From contig NC_072892.1 of assembly GCF_027943255.1 (NCBI RefSeq), forward strand, positions 32,015,792 through 32,079,791: a DNA stretch of 64,000 nucleotides, written 5' to 3'. Below are positions 1 to 12,655 of the stretch, in pieces; the stretch's first letter is position 1, and each line of letters starts with the position of its first letter. Under the pieces are notes generated by a model that was given only the letters and a program-made list of their open reading frames with translations, did no database searches and was not told where the DNA came from. The DNA comes from Anastrepha obliqua (Eukaryota > Arthropoda > Insecta > Diptera > Tephritidae). Position numbers and translations under genes: made by a program.

Positions 1-100
1 TGTAGCCAGAAGAAAGGCATGTACGCTTAGCCCAACCAAACTTTATCTTATGTTTAATAAGGGAACTCGGTTTGGATATGGTAGTGTGTTATTTTATTCC
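1..100 (+). repeat. Dispersed repeat of unknown class, fragment
   Basis: The first ~90 bases match a segment near 45700-45780 (shared words AGAAAGGCA, TTTAATAAGGGAACT or close variants, GGTTTGGAT). The second copy sits as an insertion inside an old LINE, so this is a mobile repeat. I cannot assign a class. The rest of 100-540 shows nothing I recognise. Confidence 0.45.
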
Positions 101-599
101 AGATTGGCTCATGTGTCAATTATTTGCCTGTCAGTTTTGAGCATAATCTCTCTGATACTGCTACTGTATGCGAACGAGTAACAAATTTGTAAACATGTGA
201 TTGCCGGGTATATTGTGAAAATATTGCTAAGTCAAGTTTAGTTGAGCGAAGATTCTGAGCTACAGAATTTAAATTGGATAGTCAAATAGATGGTGATTAT
301 GATAGCCTCGTTGTGGCCATAAACTTACTTCTGTGGCTTGAGAAAATTGTGCTCGCGAATTATTAAGCATCAGGGGGATAACAGCCGATATTAGTGTCCA
401 GCTCAGATCGGTACAGTGAGTTGCTTTGCTGAAATTTTGGGAATGATGTGCGTTGAAGTGTTACCTGTGCTGCAAGTGCTAAAGAAACACTTTCTTTGGA
501 CCAACATGTTACTGAAGGCATCCTTATATGAATATGGAAATAAATAAACAAGTAATATTACACCAATATTTGAGCGTGTGGAAGCGTTTAAGCGAGAAG

Positions 600-671
600 G
601 TTCTATGCAAGAGGCTAAACTTGTAGATAAATAATTCGTGGGTACTTCAGGACGATAATGCTCCGGCTAAT
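600..671 (+). pseudogene. Old mariner transposase relic, 5' part (host of the insertion at 673)
   Basis: Just before the DD41D mariner the plus strand reads a short mariner-like stretch ending in QDDNAPA, which corresponds to the second catalytic aspartate motif. The reading resumes after the inserted element at 1943 with SSGMRIFDRK and later IDAIKENLRR, both typical of mariner transposases. The relic is heavily decayed and carries stops. Confidence 0.45.
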
Positions 672-672
672 A

Positions 673-1940
673 ACGGGTGATTTTTTAACTATTATCTTTT
701 TAAACAGTTGGTTTAAACAGCTGACGCACGTTTCGTGTTTTGTTTCACTGTCAAACATCTTCAGTTTGGTCTATAATTTAACCATGAATCGTCTTACAAA
801 CGAACAACGCTTGCAAATCATTAAATTTTGTTATAAAAATGCGTGTTCTGTTAAGAAAGTTTATCGCGCGCTTCTTCCATTTTATGGTCAGTTTAATCGA
901 CCCACTGAAGCGGCTATTCGAGCTATTGTGACTAAATTTAGAACCAAATTTACATTATTGGACATCAAACCACCAACACGCTTACTTAGAGTGCGAACTG
1001 AAGAAAATATCGCAACTGTATCGGCCAGTGTTAATGATGACCATCAATTATCGATTCTTCGCCGTTCGTAGCAATTGGGCCTTTGTTACTCAACAACGTG
1101 GAACATTTTGCGAAAGGATTTAGGTGTGAAGCCTTTCAAAATACAGCTGGTGCAAGAATTGAAGCCGAACCACCTACCGCAACGAAGAATTTTTGGTGAA
1201 TGGGCTCTTGGAAAGTTGGCCGAAGATCCACTTTTTTATCGAAAAATTGTGTTCAGCAACGAAGCTCATTTTTGGATCAATGGGTACGTAAATAAGCAGA
1301 ATGGTCGATTTTGGAGTGAAGATCAGCCAGAAGAATTGCAAGAGCTACCAATGTAACCAGAAAAGGTCACAGTTTGGTGCGGTTTATGGGTTGGAGGTAT
1401 CACTGGGCCGTACTTGTTCAAAGATGGTGCCGTGAAATGATATCCAACTTTTTTTTGCCCAAAATGCAAGAGCTTGACTTGCATGAGATGTGGTTTCAGC
1501 AAGACGGTGCCACATACCACACAGCACGCGTAACAAAGGACTTGTTGAGAGGCGAGTTCAGTGAACATTTTATTTCACGTTCGGGACCTGTCAATTGGCC
1601 ACCCAGATCGTGCGATATAACGCCTTTAGATTATTTTTTGTGGGGCTATGTTAAAGCTCATGTCTATTCGGACAAGCCTGCTTCAATTAACGTATTGGAA
1701 GACAACATTAAAGCATTTATACGTGAGATACCGGCCGAAACATTGGAAAGAGTATGCCAAAATTGGACTAAGCGGATGGACCATTTGAAGCGCAGTCGCG
1801 CTCAACATTTGCATGAAATAATCTTCAAACATTAAATTATATGGACTGTACTATTGATTTAAATTAAAAATTTCATGCATTTTTCTGAATTTTACGTGTT
1901 TTTTTGAAAAACTTTCCTATAGCTCTAATAAAATACCCTT
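673..1940 (+). mobile_element. DD41D (rosa-like) mariner, degenerate copy 1
   Basis: This element is about 1.27 kb and is flanked by TA at 671-672 and 1941-1942. Its ends are short imperfect inverted repeats (ACGGGTGATTTTT against AAGGGTATTTTA on the reverse strand). It carries a broken transposase in three reading blocks. The last block gives WFQQDGATYHTA and CDITPLDYFLWG, with 41 residues between the second and third catalytic aspartates. That spacing matches the DD41D or rosa lineage of the IS630-Tc1-mariner superfamily, as I recall first described from Ceratitis rosa. It is inserted in an older mariner relic. Confidence 0.75.
784..1835 (+). pseudogene. DD41D mariner transposase, broken
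   Basis: The natural start is MNRLTNEQRLQ at 784. The N-terminal helix-turn-helix region runs to a stop at 1069-1071, a middle block spans 1075-1356, and the catalytic block spans 1374-1835 in another frame. The first catalytic aspartate is replaced by asparagine (VFSNEAHFW). The second (QQDGAT) and third (PLDYF) are kept. Two frame breaks and the D-to-N change make the protein inactive. In the family, such enzymes cut and paste the element at TA sites in the nucleus. The assignment is by motif only. Confidence 0.75.
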
Positions 1941-1942
1941 TA

Positions 1943-2180
1943 CATATCCTCTGGTATGCGAATATTTGACCGAAAACAACATTAATACCGTTCCGAAAGT
2001 AGACGTATTCACCCGGAAGGTCCACTTGCGACTTTTCTCTGATACCACTTCACGCACTTAACGTTTTTTGAAATTATTGATGCGATAAAAGAGAATTTGC
2101 GCCGACCGCCTTATGAAAAAAAAAAAGTTTTGAAAACGCAAAAAGTGTTGGAATATGTGTCTTGGTTACCATTGGGATTA
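1943..2180 (+). pseudogene. Old mariner transposase relic, 3' part
   Basis: Directly after the right TA of the inserted mariner the reading continues a mariner C-terminus: SSGMRIFDRK, then a decayed PYSPDLAP region, then FEIIDAIKENLRR at about 2070-2110. Joined to the part ending at 671, it restores a mariner order of motifs. The copy is full of stops. Confidence 0.45.
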
Positions 2181-2359
2181 CTTTGAAAAAATATAGCAAT
2201 GAAAAATAAAACGTTTTTATGTTACAAAGAAATTCCGAGTACTTTTTGAACAGAAGTTAAGGTTTCAATGCTCCCATCTTATTATAGTTCGATGGATAAT
2301 AATTTTTCTTTAAGAATAATTTGGATATTTTGTTGTTTGCATAATTTTTACTCCAAATA

Positions 2360-3283
2360 AAGAGTGATCAGATTGGAGGTATTTTTTACAATAGGTTTTT
2401 TTTTTTTTGACAGATCACGCGTGACTACTGTCCAACTAAATACATAATTTTTTCCAGTAACCATTAACATTAAATCATGGAAAGACGCCTCAACAACGTT
2501 TACAAATCGTACAATTGTATTACGAAAATCGACGCTCTGTGAAAAGTGTCCATCGCGTGCTCAGGTCGACTTATGGTGTACATAACCATCCTACCGATGA
2601 GGCCCATTTTAATGGCTATGTTAATAAGCAAAATTGCCGTATTTGGGCTGAAGAGCAAACCGAAGCCATTCAAGAACAGCTATTACATCCATTGAAAGCA
2701 ACCGTTTGGTGCGGCCTATGGGCTGGAAGAATCATGGGTCCATATTTCTTCAAAGACGGGGCTTGTGCCAATGTAACAGTGTCGAGTTTTTGATGTCGGA
2801 TGCCGGAAATTGAAGCACGTGATCTCCACAACATGTCTTCATTGGTTCCAACAAGATGGCGCTACTTGCCATACAGTTCGTGAAACAATGGATTTACTGC
2901 GTAGTCATTTCGGTAAGCAATCTATCTCTCGTCTCGGATCAGTAGATTGGCCACAAAAATCGTGCAATATCACACCTTTTGAGGTTATGTAAAGTCTAAA
3001 AGCTTTGTGTATAAACCAGCTTCGATTCAGGCATTGGAAGCCAACATTACTAAAGTTAATCACGAGATACCGAACGAAGTCTTCCAGCGAGTCATTAAAA
3101 ATTGGTGTTTACGGATCACCGAATTACGCCGCAGATGCGGCCAAGATTTGAGAGAGATTATCTTTGAAAAATAAATGTCATGAATGGTTCTACACAAAAA
3201 TAATAAAGATTGCACACAGTCAATTTGAATTTTCGTTGTTTTATTTCAATTTAAAATCCGATACCTCTAATTTGATCACCCTT
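2360..3283 (+). mobile_element. DD41D mariner copy 2, internally deleted
   Basis: It is bounded by TA at 2358-2359 and 3284-3285. The 22-bp terminal inverted repeats lie at 2360-2381 and 3262-3283 and differ at three positions. The transposase is reduced: the N-terminal part around MYYENRRSVKSVHRVLR jumps straight to DEAHFNGYVNKQN, so the central region is missing. The C-terminal block (HWFQQDGATCHTV, NITPF at about 2830-2990) has lost the bases coding the third aspartate and LWG. The element is about 924 bp against about 1.27 kb for copy 1. Confidence 0.8.
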
Positions 3284-3285
3284 TA

Positions 3286-3681
3286 CTAAAAAAATTTAGT
3301 GAGTTTTTTCGTATAGAATGTTTTATACCCAAATTAAAATTATTTCTATAATCTATTCCGTTTAATTCACTCAGAACGTGTGTTGATACCTGCAAACTAT
3401 TTATTAAAATTCAATAACAATCCTCTACCACATACGATAAAAAAAGTTCTTCACTTACCAAGGAAATGATGAAACCTTGTTTTGCTGACACTATGAAATT
3501 TAGAATATACGTACGTACATACATAAAAAGTTACAAAAGAATACACTTCCCAATAATTGTTTTTCACATATGCAAACAAGAACTAAATAGTTAAAAGAAA
3601 CTGAAATCAAACCCGTGTGCTGTGCACAGACGCGCATACACTCCCACGGTATTGTATTGACGTCACTTTTTGAGAACCCAC
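3286..3681. other. Intronic sequence downstream of the last visible PHRF1 exon
   Basis: The minus-strand frame of the SR-rich exon stays open from 3682 to 3500. Past the likely splice donor at 3676-3681, however, the translation turns hydrophobic and cysteine-rich, unlike the rest of the protein. I read it as intron. Confidence 0.5.
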
Positions 3682-6600
3682 CTTTAACTTTCGATTTCTT
3701 CGTGCTACTAGTAATTATTGCCTTGAATTTCTTCGGCAAACGCGTATGGCCCACGGGCGAAGTGCTGCCGAACAAGTTATCAAACATATCCATTTTACCA
3801 CCGACATTATTTGAACGCTTCGAGCGACGCGGTGCACCTGAACTTTCGGGTGGCGGTTCGAAGAGATCCTCATAGTCAGCGGATCCAGGCGAATATGGAC
3901 TTTCCATTTCAGTTAGATTCACCTGATCGTCTAAGCCGCCATTTCGTGCATTTGAATTGGACGAAGGTAGGCCGGCACCACTGCTACTGCCCACACTGCT
4001 AGAAACTTTAGGCAGCGGCAATTTTGATATTTGATTACTTTTCATTATGGGGGTTGGACTGGAAATTACTGGTATGTGTTGGGAGGCCTGTGCATTGCCA
4101 TTAGATAATAGTACATTCGATATCACAGTGAGGCCCAATGCCTCGTCGGTCTTGTCGCGCATGCCCAAGCCGTCATCGTGAGCATTGCCCATGATAGTGG
4201 AGTGCACATGTGTCGCTGTGTTGTATTGTTGGTCAATGGATTTGTTCAAATCTTGTGAACTATTCTGTTTTGTGTTCATTAGTTTCATTACTAACTCAAC
4301 GGGGTTGAGTGTGGGACCTTGTGAAGTCATGCCACTGCCGGTGGCGGAAATCTGTGTAGTGATCGCACTACGTTCACTGGGTAGACGCTGTTCGTCGACG
4401 ATGTGCTTTTGAGGGGGCACCACTTCAACACCATTATCGCCTCCAATTGAGGTTTGTGTGCTGTTCAATGGCGCGGGTGACGGAGAACGCGGTGACATAG
4501 ATGGTGACTTTGTAGGATCAAAGGGATCGTAAGCATCTGGCGAGCATGGACCGGACTCAGGCGGTGTGTTTGGACCAATTTTCTGACTGCCTTGCACATG
4601 CATGGTTTCCAGTTCTGACCGATGTGTATCTGGTTCATGTACTTCCGCCATTTCAGATTCCGAATTCAATTCGGCCTCATCATGCAATGGATTGTTTCGC
4701 ACTTTATTCTGCTTTTTAGCGGCTATGTTGAATTTAACAGTAGGTGGTTCAGGTGGTGTCTTCGGTCCAGTTTGTGGCATATCATAAGACTCTTCAAGTA
4801 TGGTTTCAAGACGTTCGCGTTCTAGTGGTGGCGTTTTGTCTAGCTGTGAAGATGATCGCACTCCATTACTCATTTGCGAGCGATGATGATCCATTTCTTC
4901 GGCTATGGATGCGCTGCGACGGCGTTCGCGTCGTCGTTCATGCTCATGCTCTTGTTCATGCCCATGTTCGTGCTCACTGTCTTGTCCGCCGACACCCTCC
5001 TCACTATCGGTAAGAACTATAACGTCGGCCGGTTCCTGGTGCACCTGGAATGGCGACCGCTCCAGATCGATGATCGCTACAGGTTTTGCATCGAGCTTCT
5101 TGCGCTTTTTTTTCTTTTTGTTAGCAGCGTTCAAGCTATTCAAACAATCAATAGAATTGCGCCGATTCGTATGCAAATCTTCACGGGTAGGCGGCAGCGT
5201 GACAACTGTTGTTTGTGATGGTTGCTGGTTTGTAGCAACCTCTTTATTGAAACTTACACTAACGAGTATATTGTTGCCTGAAGCAAATACTTCCTTTGAT
5301 GGTATTGGTTCTGGTGTTTGGGTGCGTCTAGTGCGCCGTTTCTCCTTGCGCACTTCGCGTCGCTTTTCACCTTTCTTCTTCTTCTTAATACGCTTTCGTT
5401 TGTCACGTTTGCTGGATATCGAAGTGCTACGACGTGGTTCTGGCTGATAGATGCCATGCATTTCGTGAATAAGACGCGGGGACACCAATGGCGGCGTCCA
5501 TGAGATATTGTTATCGCGTTCGTAGTCGAGTACAGGCGGTGGACTGGGAGATGGCGACCATGTAGGTTCTTCAATGGCGGGCTTTTGTTTTGGTGAATGG
5601 CGACGTTTCTTCTTTGGTGGGCGATCTACCTCGAAAGCATCGCGCGAGATGCGAATATTGGGCTCCGGACTTAAGTTTGGCAGGCGCTTCTTCTTCTTTT
5701 TCTTACCTTTTTCCTTTAACTTTTTCTTTTTGCCTTTGGTTGCGCGCAAAATTGGCGTCTTTGAGTGGCTTCTATGTAAACGCGGCGTATACCTGGGTGA
5801 AGCAGAAATTGAACGTAATCGAGACGGGGAACGTGAGATAACTGCTTGTGGTATCGGAGAACCGCCCCGCATGCGTCTTATGACCTTTCTACCAGCCATA
5901 CGCTGAGGTGTCATCGATCGTGAGCGCATACGTATCGGAGTTCGTGAATGTCCATGCATTGGCGTCATTCGATGTGGTGAGAGCGAGTGCCGACGGGGTG
6001 AATGATACCGTTGTCTTGGTGAAACCGACTGTCGCTGCATCAAGGGTTGTGGACTTGGTGATATACTAAAACTGCCGCGTCGATTTCTTCTGGGCGACAT
6101 CGAACGACCACGAGAACGAGATCTAGAGAATGACCTACCACCACCTCTACGATCGCGGGGGCTTGGTGATCTGCTAAAATTGCGCATTTGTCGGCTAGTA
6201 TCACGCCCATAGCGATCTCTGACCTCCCTGACTTCCCTAAAGTTACGTTGCATACCGACAACGTTGCGCACATTATAGCGCGGTATTTCTCGACGTTTCG
6301 GACGATATTGACTTTGGAATCTGTTTCGTTCTTGCACCCTATTATTCATGTTATTATTGAAGCGGCCACCCTGACGCCAGTTGTTTTCTTTATTGTTCGA
6401 TCGACTGCGTGAACGCAATGAACGGGAACGCGAACGCCTACGGCCGCGACCACGTGGCGTTCTAGAGCGCGATCTTGCTGAATATGACGGTGAACGGGAG
6501 CGGCTTACGACAGCTCGTGGAGAACGCGAGCGACTACGTATATGGCTTCGGCTACGAGTAGGTGTTCGTGAATGTGATCTGGATCTGGACCTGGAACGAG

Positions 6601-7708
6601 ATCGGGATCGGGAACGTGATTTGGAAATACGACGTCGATCCCTAGTTTTGTTGACTTGTTGCTTATCGGTGCGATAGTTACGTATCTTTTGTTTGCTGCT
6701 CACTTTCTTGAACGTTTCAACTTTCTTATCACGCCTATCGCGTTTCTTACTGCTTCTACGCTTCTTAGTGCTGCGTGCATTATCCTCATCGTCCGAAATC
6801 AGTTCGGTCTCTATGGTGACTGGTTCGTTCGCAACAATTTCAGGCGTTTTACCCTCTTCTTCTTCTACGTCGTTTTCCGCATTACTATTCTTCGAGGTAT
6901 TTAAGGACTTTGTCCCTATCTCTTCGGCTTGTCCATTTTCATTACCTTCTTCTGGTTCATTATTCTCATCCAAACATGGAGTATAAGAACGGTCCGGTTC
7001 GCTTTCGTTAATTTCTGAACCTGCCTTTGGCTTATTCTTTTTGTTGCGCTCCTTAACCTTTTCTGATTCATCCTCCAACTGACCTTCTTCCAAGTCGGAT
7101 TTATCGGCTGCTTGCACCGCTTTTTCATATTCTTTCGGCTTATCAATGTCCAATTCTTCCCAATCACTATCATCATACAATTCTAAGACGCCCTTCTTGC
7201 TGGCAGTACCTAAATCATTTTCAGGCATTTTCGCTTCAGACACAGCTGGGCTCGGTGTATGATCGCTACGATCTGTGCATTTTTCCGCCTCATTCTCAGT
7301 TTGTTCACTGTTACTCTTAATACTGTCATCGAGATTTTCTTCCACTTTATCCGTCTCCATATTAGAACCATCATTGGATACTATCTCATGTTCTGGATCA
7401 TATTGGGATTCGCCATCATCTGCGACATCGCGTGTGCCATACTTTGGCGATGCAGTTTCTTTTGCAATCTCTTCATTTTCATTCGCCTTCTCAACTTTAT
7501 CATTTTCTATATCTTTGTCTTTGTTTTCATCTCTTACTTCATTATTTTTTTGTTCTTCGTCGTCATAGTCGTTTTCTTCTGTCGGATTTTCTGGCTCATA
7601 CAAGTCAGAATTTTTAACTGCTGCTGACTGGCTTGGATTAGTTTCTGGTGGCATTGGTATTTCATCGTCATCATCTAATTGTACTAAATCTTCATTTTCA
7701 TCGTCTTC
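3682..7708 (-). CDS. PHRF1: PHRF1-like protein, acidic and SR-rich exon
   Basis: This large minus-strand exon codes about 1340 residues. It begins at a splice acceptor (TTCTCAG before 7708) and joins in phase 0 to the RING/PHD exon ending at 14318. The likely donor is AAAG then GTGGGT at 3676-3685. The protein opens with a long acidic E/D/N/K region. An RS-dipeptide block follows, with many SRSRS runs and RRSRSRSLRSRSRS near 6400-6650, then further SP/RS repeats, lysine-rich nuclear-localisation-like stretches (KGKKKKLKEKGKKKKKKR) and proline/serine linkers. In PHRF1 proteins this part lies between the PHD finger and a C-terminal SRI domain that binds the phosphorylated CTD of RNA polymerase II. 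No SRI domain is visible here, so at least one more exon should lie beyond the left edge. The identity rests on the RING+PHD+RS order. Confidence 0.8.
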
Positions 7709-8703
7709 CTGAGAATCGATATTTTATGAAATAGGAGAAAGAAAAGTGATATATCATGGTTAGTATACCATTTTTGGTTGACTACATGTATTGAGTTCAC
7801 CTAGACCTACACAAAAACAATACAAATTATATACCTATTAAATTGACCTGCCAGTATTCTATTCAAAATTCAAACTAAAATTTTATTATAAACTAAGTAG
7901 CGCAAATATATAAAACTAAGTTCAGCACGAGAAAATGTCAGCCATTGCAATGCAATATGGATTGTAATACCAGAGTGAATTCTAACTCATGTGAGAGACG
8001 TGTAACGAAGAAAATTCTTAAAAAAAAAAAGAGAAAAAAAACTATACAGCCACTATTACTCAACAAATATTGACGACATGCACGATCACTGCATATAACT
8101 TTTAAAATTTTTGTGCTTATTCTAGTGGTTACTGTCATATACGACTGGCCTTAATGCTACAATAACAAAGTTCTGATCACTAGCAATCATGAAGTATTCT
8201 AACGCTTCACTTCTTAGTCACTTCGTGTCACTTAAATCCGAAATTATTGTGTCCACTTTACTATAATTCTTAATACAGCCCAAAGGTAGTTTTCTCAACT
8301 TTTTTCAATATGAAGATAAATAAAATAAAATAAAATTCGATAGGGCTTTCTCGAAATCCTAAATATTAATTGATTAGTAGTGAACGCGTGGCAACGCCGC
8401 AGAAGTATATTAAGATAAACTGTTGAAATCAGCTGTTTAAAGGTAAAAAATTGAGGGTTATTTTTTGAATAAATAAAAATGAAATTACGGCGAAGAAAAT
8501 AAAATTAAAAAGAGGCTAAGGCTTGCTAATGGAGATGTAGTTCTTGTGGACTTAGCTGGGCAGCACAAAGGAGTGCGATTACCATCCAATAAGAAAAAAT
8601 ATCGGCGAAAATATTTGTAACACTAGGAAGACCAAAGATTAAATGACCGCAATCATATTTTTGATAGAACACATTTAAACATGAACAGCGTTTTTAAAAT
8701 TGT

Positions 8704-8903
8704 GCCGAACGGCAGATATTTTTTATGAGGAGCTTTTTAATGGCAGAAATACACTCAGAGGTTTGCCATAGCCTGCCGAGGAGCGACCGCTATTAGGAAA
8801 AAACTTTTTCTTAATTTTGGTGTTTCACGGAGATTCGAAACTACGTTCTCCGCATTCCGAATTATAGTCACGCACCAACCCATTCGGCTACGGGGGTCGG
8901 CCG
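8704..8903 (-). repeat. tRNA-derived SINE, copy 1 (3' truncated)
   Basis: Read on the minus strand it starts with GTAGCCGAATGGGTTGGTG (box A-like), runs through a decayed box B and ends in the CCGTTCGG segment of the family body. The 3' part found in the longest copies is missing. Confidence 0.85.
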
Positions 8904-9599
8904 GCCCGAAAAAACACAGACATACATATAAATGAAACATTGTTCATACTAGATAATTCAATATATCGGCCTTTTTGGTGTTATAGGCGCATATAAATTT
9001 CAACAGGATGCTCAGAAAATGGCACTGAATCTAGTGAGTTCACGTAGGCTCATGCATGATGTGTGGGTGTTTACTTTAATGGATCCTTACAAATCAGTTT
9101 AGCTTCGCGAAAAATCTCGATTTCAAGTTTCCTTTTCGGGATTTTCTAACAGAAATATTCTTGTCACGGTTACTGTCCCTATCTAGGCGATTATTTCTTT
9201 GAAGACCTGAAAATTTTCCAAAATGTCTCACTGGAGTGACTAGTTACCTTCTTAAAAAGATCTAAGTGATTTCAGCAACTTAGTTAGGAAATGGAAATCA
9301 AATGCAGATCGAGTTTTTTTTTTTAGGTAAAATTAAGCACATTTTGAATGGAAACCTATTATCTGTTTCTTGACATTCACAGTTCACAATTCGTGAATGA
9401 TAAATGAAATGTTCACTATGGGCACTATGCGCCCAGTGATCGGCACGATAGCAATTAATCATTATTATAATCAAATAATTTTGCCAAATTACTCCCACGT
9501 GCCCGTTGATAGACGTAATTTTTTTGGTGACATTTACATACAATTGGGCTCTATATCCGCAATTTGCACTGAGTAGTATATTTCAAAGCTTAAATTATG

Positions 9600-9830
9600 T
9601 TGTTTTCTTCACATGAATTGTATCTTTGACATGGCACCACAGAAAACATCATAAAGTCATTGCGTAGAGCGGTTTTGGCGATTAAATTGCTGCAGAATAA
9701 CGTAAAACTCTTCCCGGGAATTGCCTTTGCAATAGATTGATTGTTTCGTGGCTGTGTGGCATGTCGCACCATCTTGTTCATACTCCAAATCGTTAATGTC
9801 TTCATCAATAGCTCAAAAATGTTTAATTCG
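9600..9830 (-). pseudogene. DD41D mariner transposase relic
   Basis: The minus strand reads DINDLEYEQDGATCHTA followed by decayed sequence, which is the second catalytic-aspartate region of the DD41D family (compare FQQDGATCHT in copy 2). No inverted repeats were found around it. Confidence 0.6.
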
Positions 9831-10308
9831 TTGACGGTAAACGTATTTTAAGCTGAATTTTCGTAGTAAAATAGTGTAATGGCGCTATCAGATCATAAAG
9901 CACTTCAAGAATAACAAGAGAGGAATGTAAGGGCTTCTTAACAGACTGACATGCATTTTTCATTGGCCACATGATATTTCCGCTTAACTGTCAAAAGACG
10001 TGCTGTTGAAAGAAAACATTGTTAAAAAAGAAGCTTGAATTGCGAGATCCTGCAGTGCATACAAGGTGGGCCATCTAACGTGTAGAACTTGAAATGGCTT
10101 TAAACACCGAACCATTTTTTTTTTAATGTGGTTTTTATTTTTATTTTGAAAGTACAATCCTTACGGTTAATTATGGGACACCACTTTATTCAAACAACTT
10201 CCACGGCTGGCCTTTCGGTAGTCCATACGATGAACCCAATTTCTCAGCACAGCAAAGATGAGCGTAAAATTTACAGCTACTGAGAGGGACGAAGAATTCG
10301 ACGAATGT

Positions 10309-10402
10309 CGGTTCAACGTTACCGGAACGACCCGAACAGTCACTCCAGCAGCATTCCCCGTACATGTATGGGAAATGTTTATGCTGCTACAACAACAACA
10401 AC
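10309..10402 (+). repeat. Short CAA-tailed repeat, copy a
   Basis: This unit is about 95 bp. It opens with GGTTCAACGTTACCGGAACG, contains CACTCCAGCAGCATTCCC and TACATGTATGGGAAATGTT, and ends in GCTGCTACAACAACAACAAC. The opening resembles the 5' end of the LINE at 37474, and the tail resembles that LINE's 3' end. Confidence 0.75.
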
Positions 10403-12513
10403 GAGGGGTGTTTGTGTGTTCTTGCAAATTTGCAGCAACAACAGCAAATTTTTTTTGCTGTGCGCGCTGTATATGCACGAGAATGTGTTGTTGTATCCAA
10501 TAGAGTTTCAGTTTCACGCACACATCTCTCTAATTTATGTATAAATTGCATGAAAGGCGCTTACCTTCTACCGAATTTAGAACGAAATTTTCTTGCAGTT
10601 TCAGAAGTGGATTTCACCACTTTGTAGGTAATATTTTCTAACGTAAATCGTAGATATGATTTAGGAGTATTAAAAGCAATTTAATGTTCGTCACTTTTTG
10701 GTTGCTCTAGATTAGTAAAGGGGAGGTCAAAAAGTAAGCAGAATGAAGAAGATGGAGAGTGAAATTAATTATTATATTTAGGAGGGGGTCTAATAATTCA
10801 CTGATTAAAACCCTGTTCGATATTTTTAACTTTAGATAACTGAAAATCTTGACTACCAGAACCGATATGGTGTTCCTTTTTTATTCCTCAAAGACAAAAA
10901 AAGTATAAAAATAAAATATATACAAAAATAAATATATATATATACTCGTAAATCAAAAAAAAAAAAAAAAAAAAAATTAAACTAAAAAAAAAAAATTAAA
11001 AACAATTTCTTAAGCCTAGTAGATTTCTCAGATTCTTCATAAGGATTATTAACCACTAACACAAGAAATAAACGTTTGCTCTAAGGCTTACTCTGAGGCA
11101 GAAATAAAGCCTACTTGGCTTCAGTACATTTTTTTTCTATAAGATCCTTAATTTGAGGAGATAAATAACTATTTGAAGTAACTAAATCTGGCCTACTGTC
11201 GCACTAACGAAACCTACCAAGCGTGAAGTTTCTTTTCTCCTCCTCTTTTCCTTAATATCATCTTTTAGCTTTTCTCTTGCAATCTTGACCACTTTTATTT
11301 TATAAATTGCCAACTGAACCCAAAAAACAAAAAAGAGTATCCACCATCTCTCCAACCTATTGTTGCGGCTTGAACTTCTTCAGTGTCACTGTATAGACTT
11401 CAGCTTCAGGTTCATAGTGATTTGCTCAAGTCTTTTCTCCAGTAACAATCCAGTGCATCTGTCATTTTTTTCCTTTCAGAAACAAGTTTCTCCAACTTTT
11501 TGGAGAATCTTGAAGGGCTGACCGTAAAGAGATGTATTAAAGGACAAAGAACTGATTTGACTGAAACTTAATATTTATAGCTGTAATGAGACGCGAAGTA
11601 GTGCTAAAAGAACCAGGAACCCTATCCTTATTCATGTATTCTTTAAATTGTTCTCAGAGTAGGCGACCATTTATCAAAATAAGTAAAATAAGTGAACGGA
11701 TTTACATCTTTAGATAAAGAATATTGTTTTGTTGAAATTTTTGATTCTTAAAGTGAGAAGTTAGGCAGGGATATTATAATTGGAAATTAGATAACGTATG
11801 AAATTCTATTTGTCATACATTGAAATACTGCAGGTAATTTAAAAGTCCAAATGGATATTATTTATCAACAAGGCACTTCTTGCTTTAGACAATCGGGAGA
11901 CTTTTGCGCGCTCGATGTAAAAATAATGCAACTTCTGCAAAATCAAGCGTTCGAGCACTTTGAATTTTGACGTGTTAAGCGCGCAAAACTGCGAAAAACC
12001 GGTGTCAGCAAGATTTGTGATGGGAGAAGAAAAATAAGTCAAATTTGATTTTTTATTTTTATGAAATTATCACAATTTATTGCGCTCCCTAATTGCTCAT
12101 AATTTTAGACACAAATGCATAGGGCTTCGTTTTCCTTGAATGCTTCAACATGTGAGAAATATATATCGTCTGGATACAACTGAACTATTTTGAAGAAATT
12201 TGCCGATTTTATCACAGCCTTCTTTCTTAAAATTTCGGCCTGAGGCACAGAAGGCAGAGAGCTTTTACACCTTGATTTTTTTTATATTTTAGTAATAAGC
12301 CACTGTCACTGAGCTCCGAAATCTATTTTAAATCTCATTTCGAGTAAATGCAAACCACGCAAATAATCAGAAATTTTGTAGTTAAGTATCAGCTGAGTAT
12401 CTGCGACAGAGTTGCACTATTGCAGTAATTATGGAGCTGCACGAACAAGCTCTATATTTGTTGGAGTACCGTTGGGTTAACCACTAACTGAAGAAAACAC
12501 AGGACATGTGCCG

Positions 12514-12605
12514 GTTGTTGTTGTTGTTGGATCAGCATAAGCATTCCTAATACATTTACGTGGAATGCTGCTGCATTGACAGTCCTTGGCCGGATATACA
12601 TGGAA
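12514..12605 (-). repeat. Short CAA-tailed repeat, copy b
   Basis: On the plus strand it reads GTTGTTGTTGTTGG, then GGAATGCTGCTGCATTGACA and GTCCTTGGCCGGATATACAT. This is the reverse complement of the family body and tail. The 5' CCGGAACGACC block is lost. Confidence 0.65.
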
Positions 12606-12655
12606 TGGAATGTTGCATACGTCGGTTTCAGACAACAGTGTTTTTAGATTAATCA

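Noticed and set aside
4602..6677. Several plus-strand open frames rich in R, S and F opposite the PHRF1 exon
   Set aside because: They are mirror translations of the SR-rich and acidic minus-strand exon and have no independent support.
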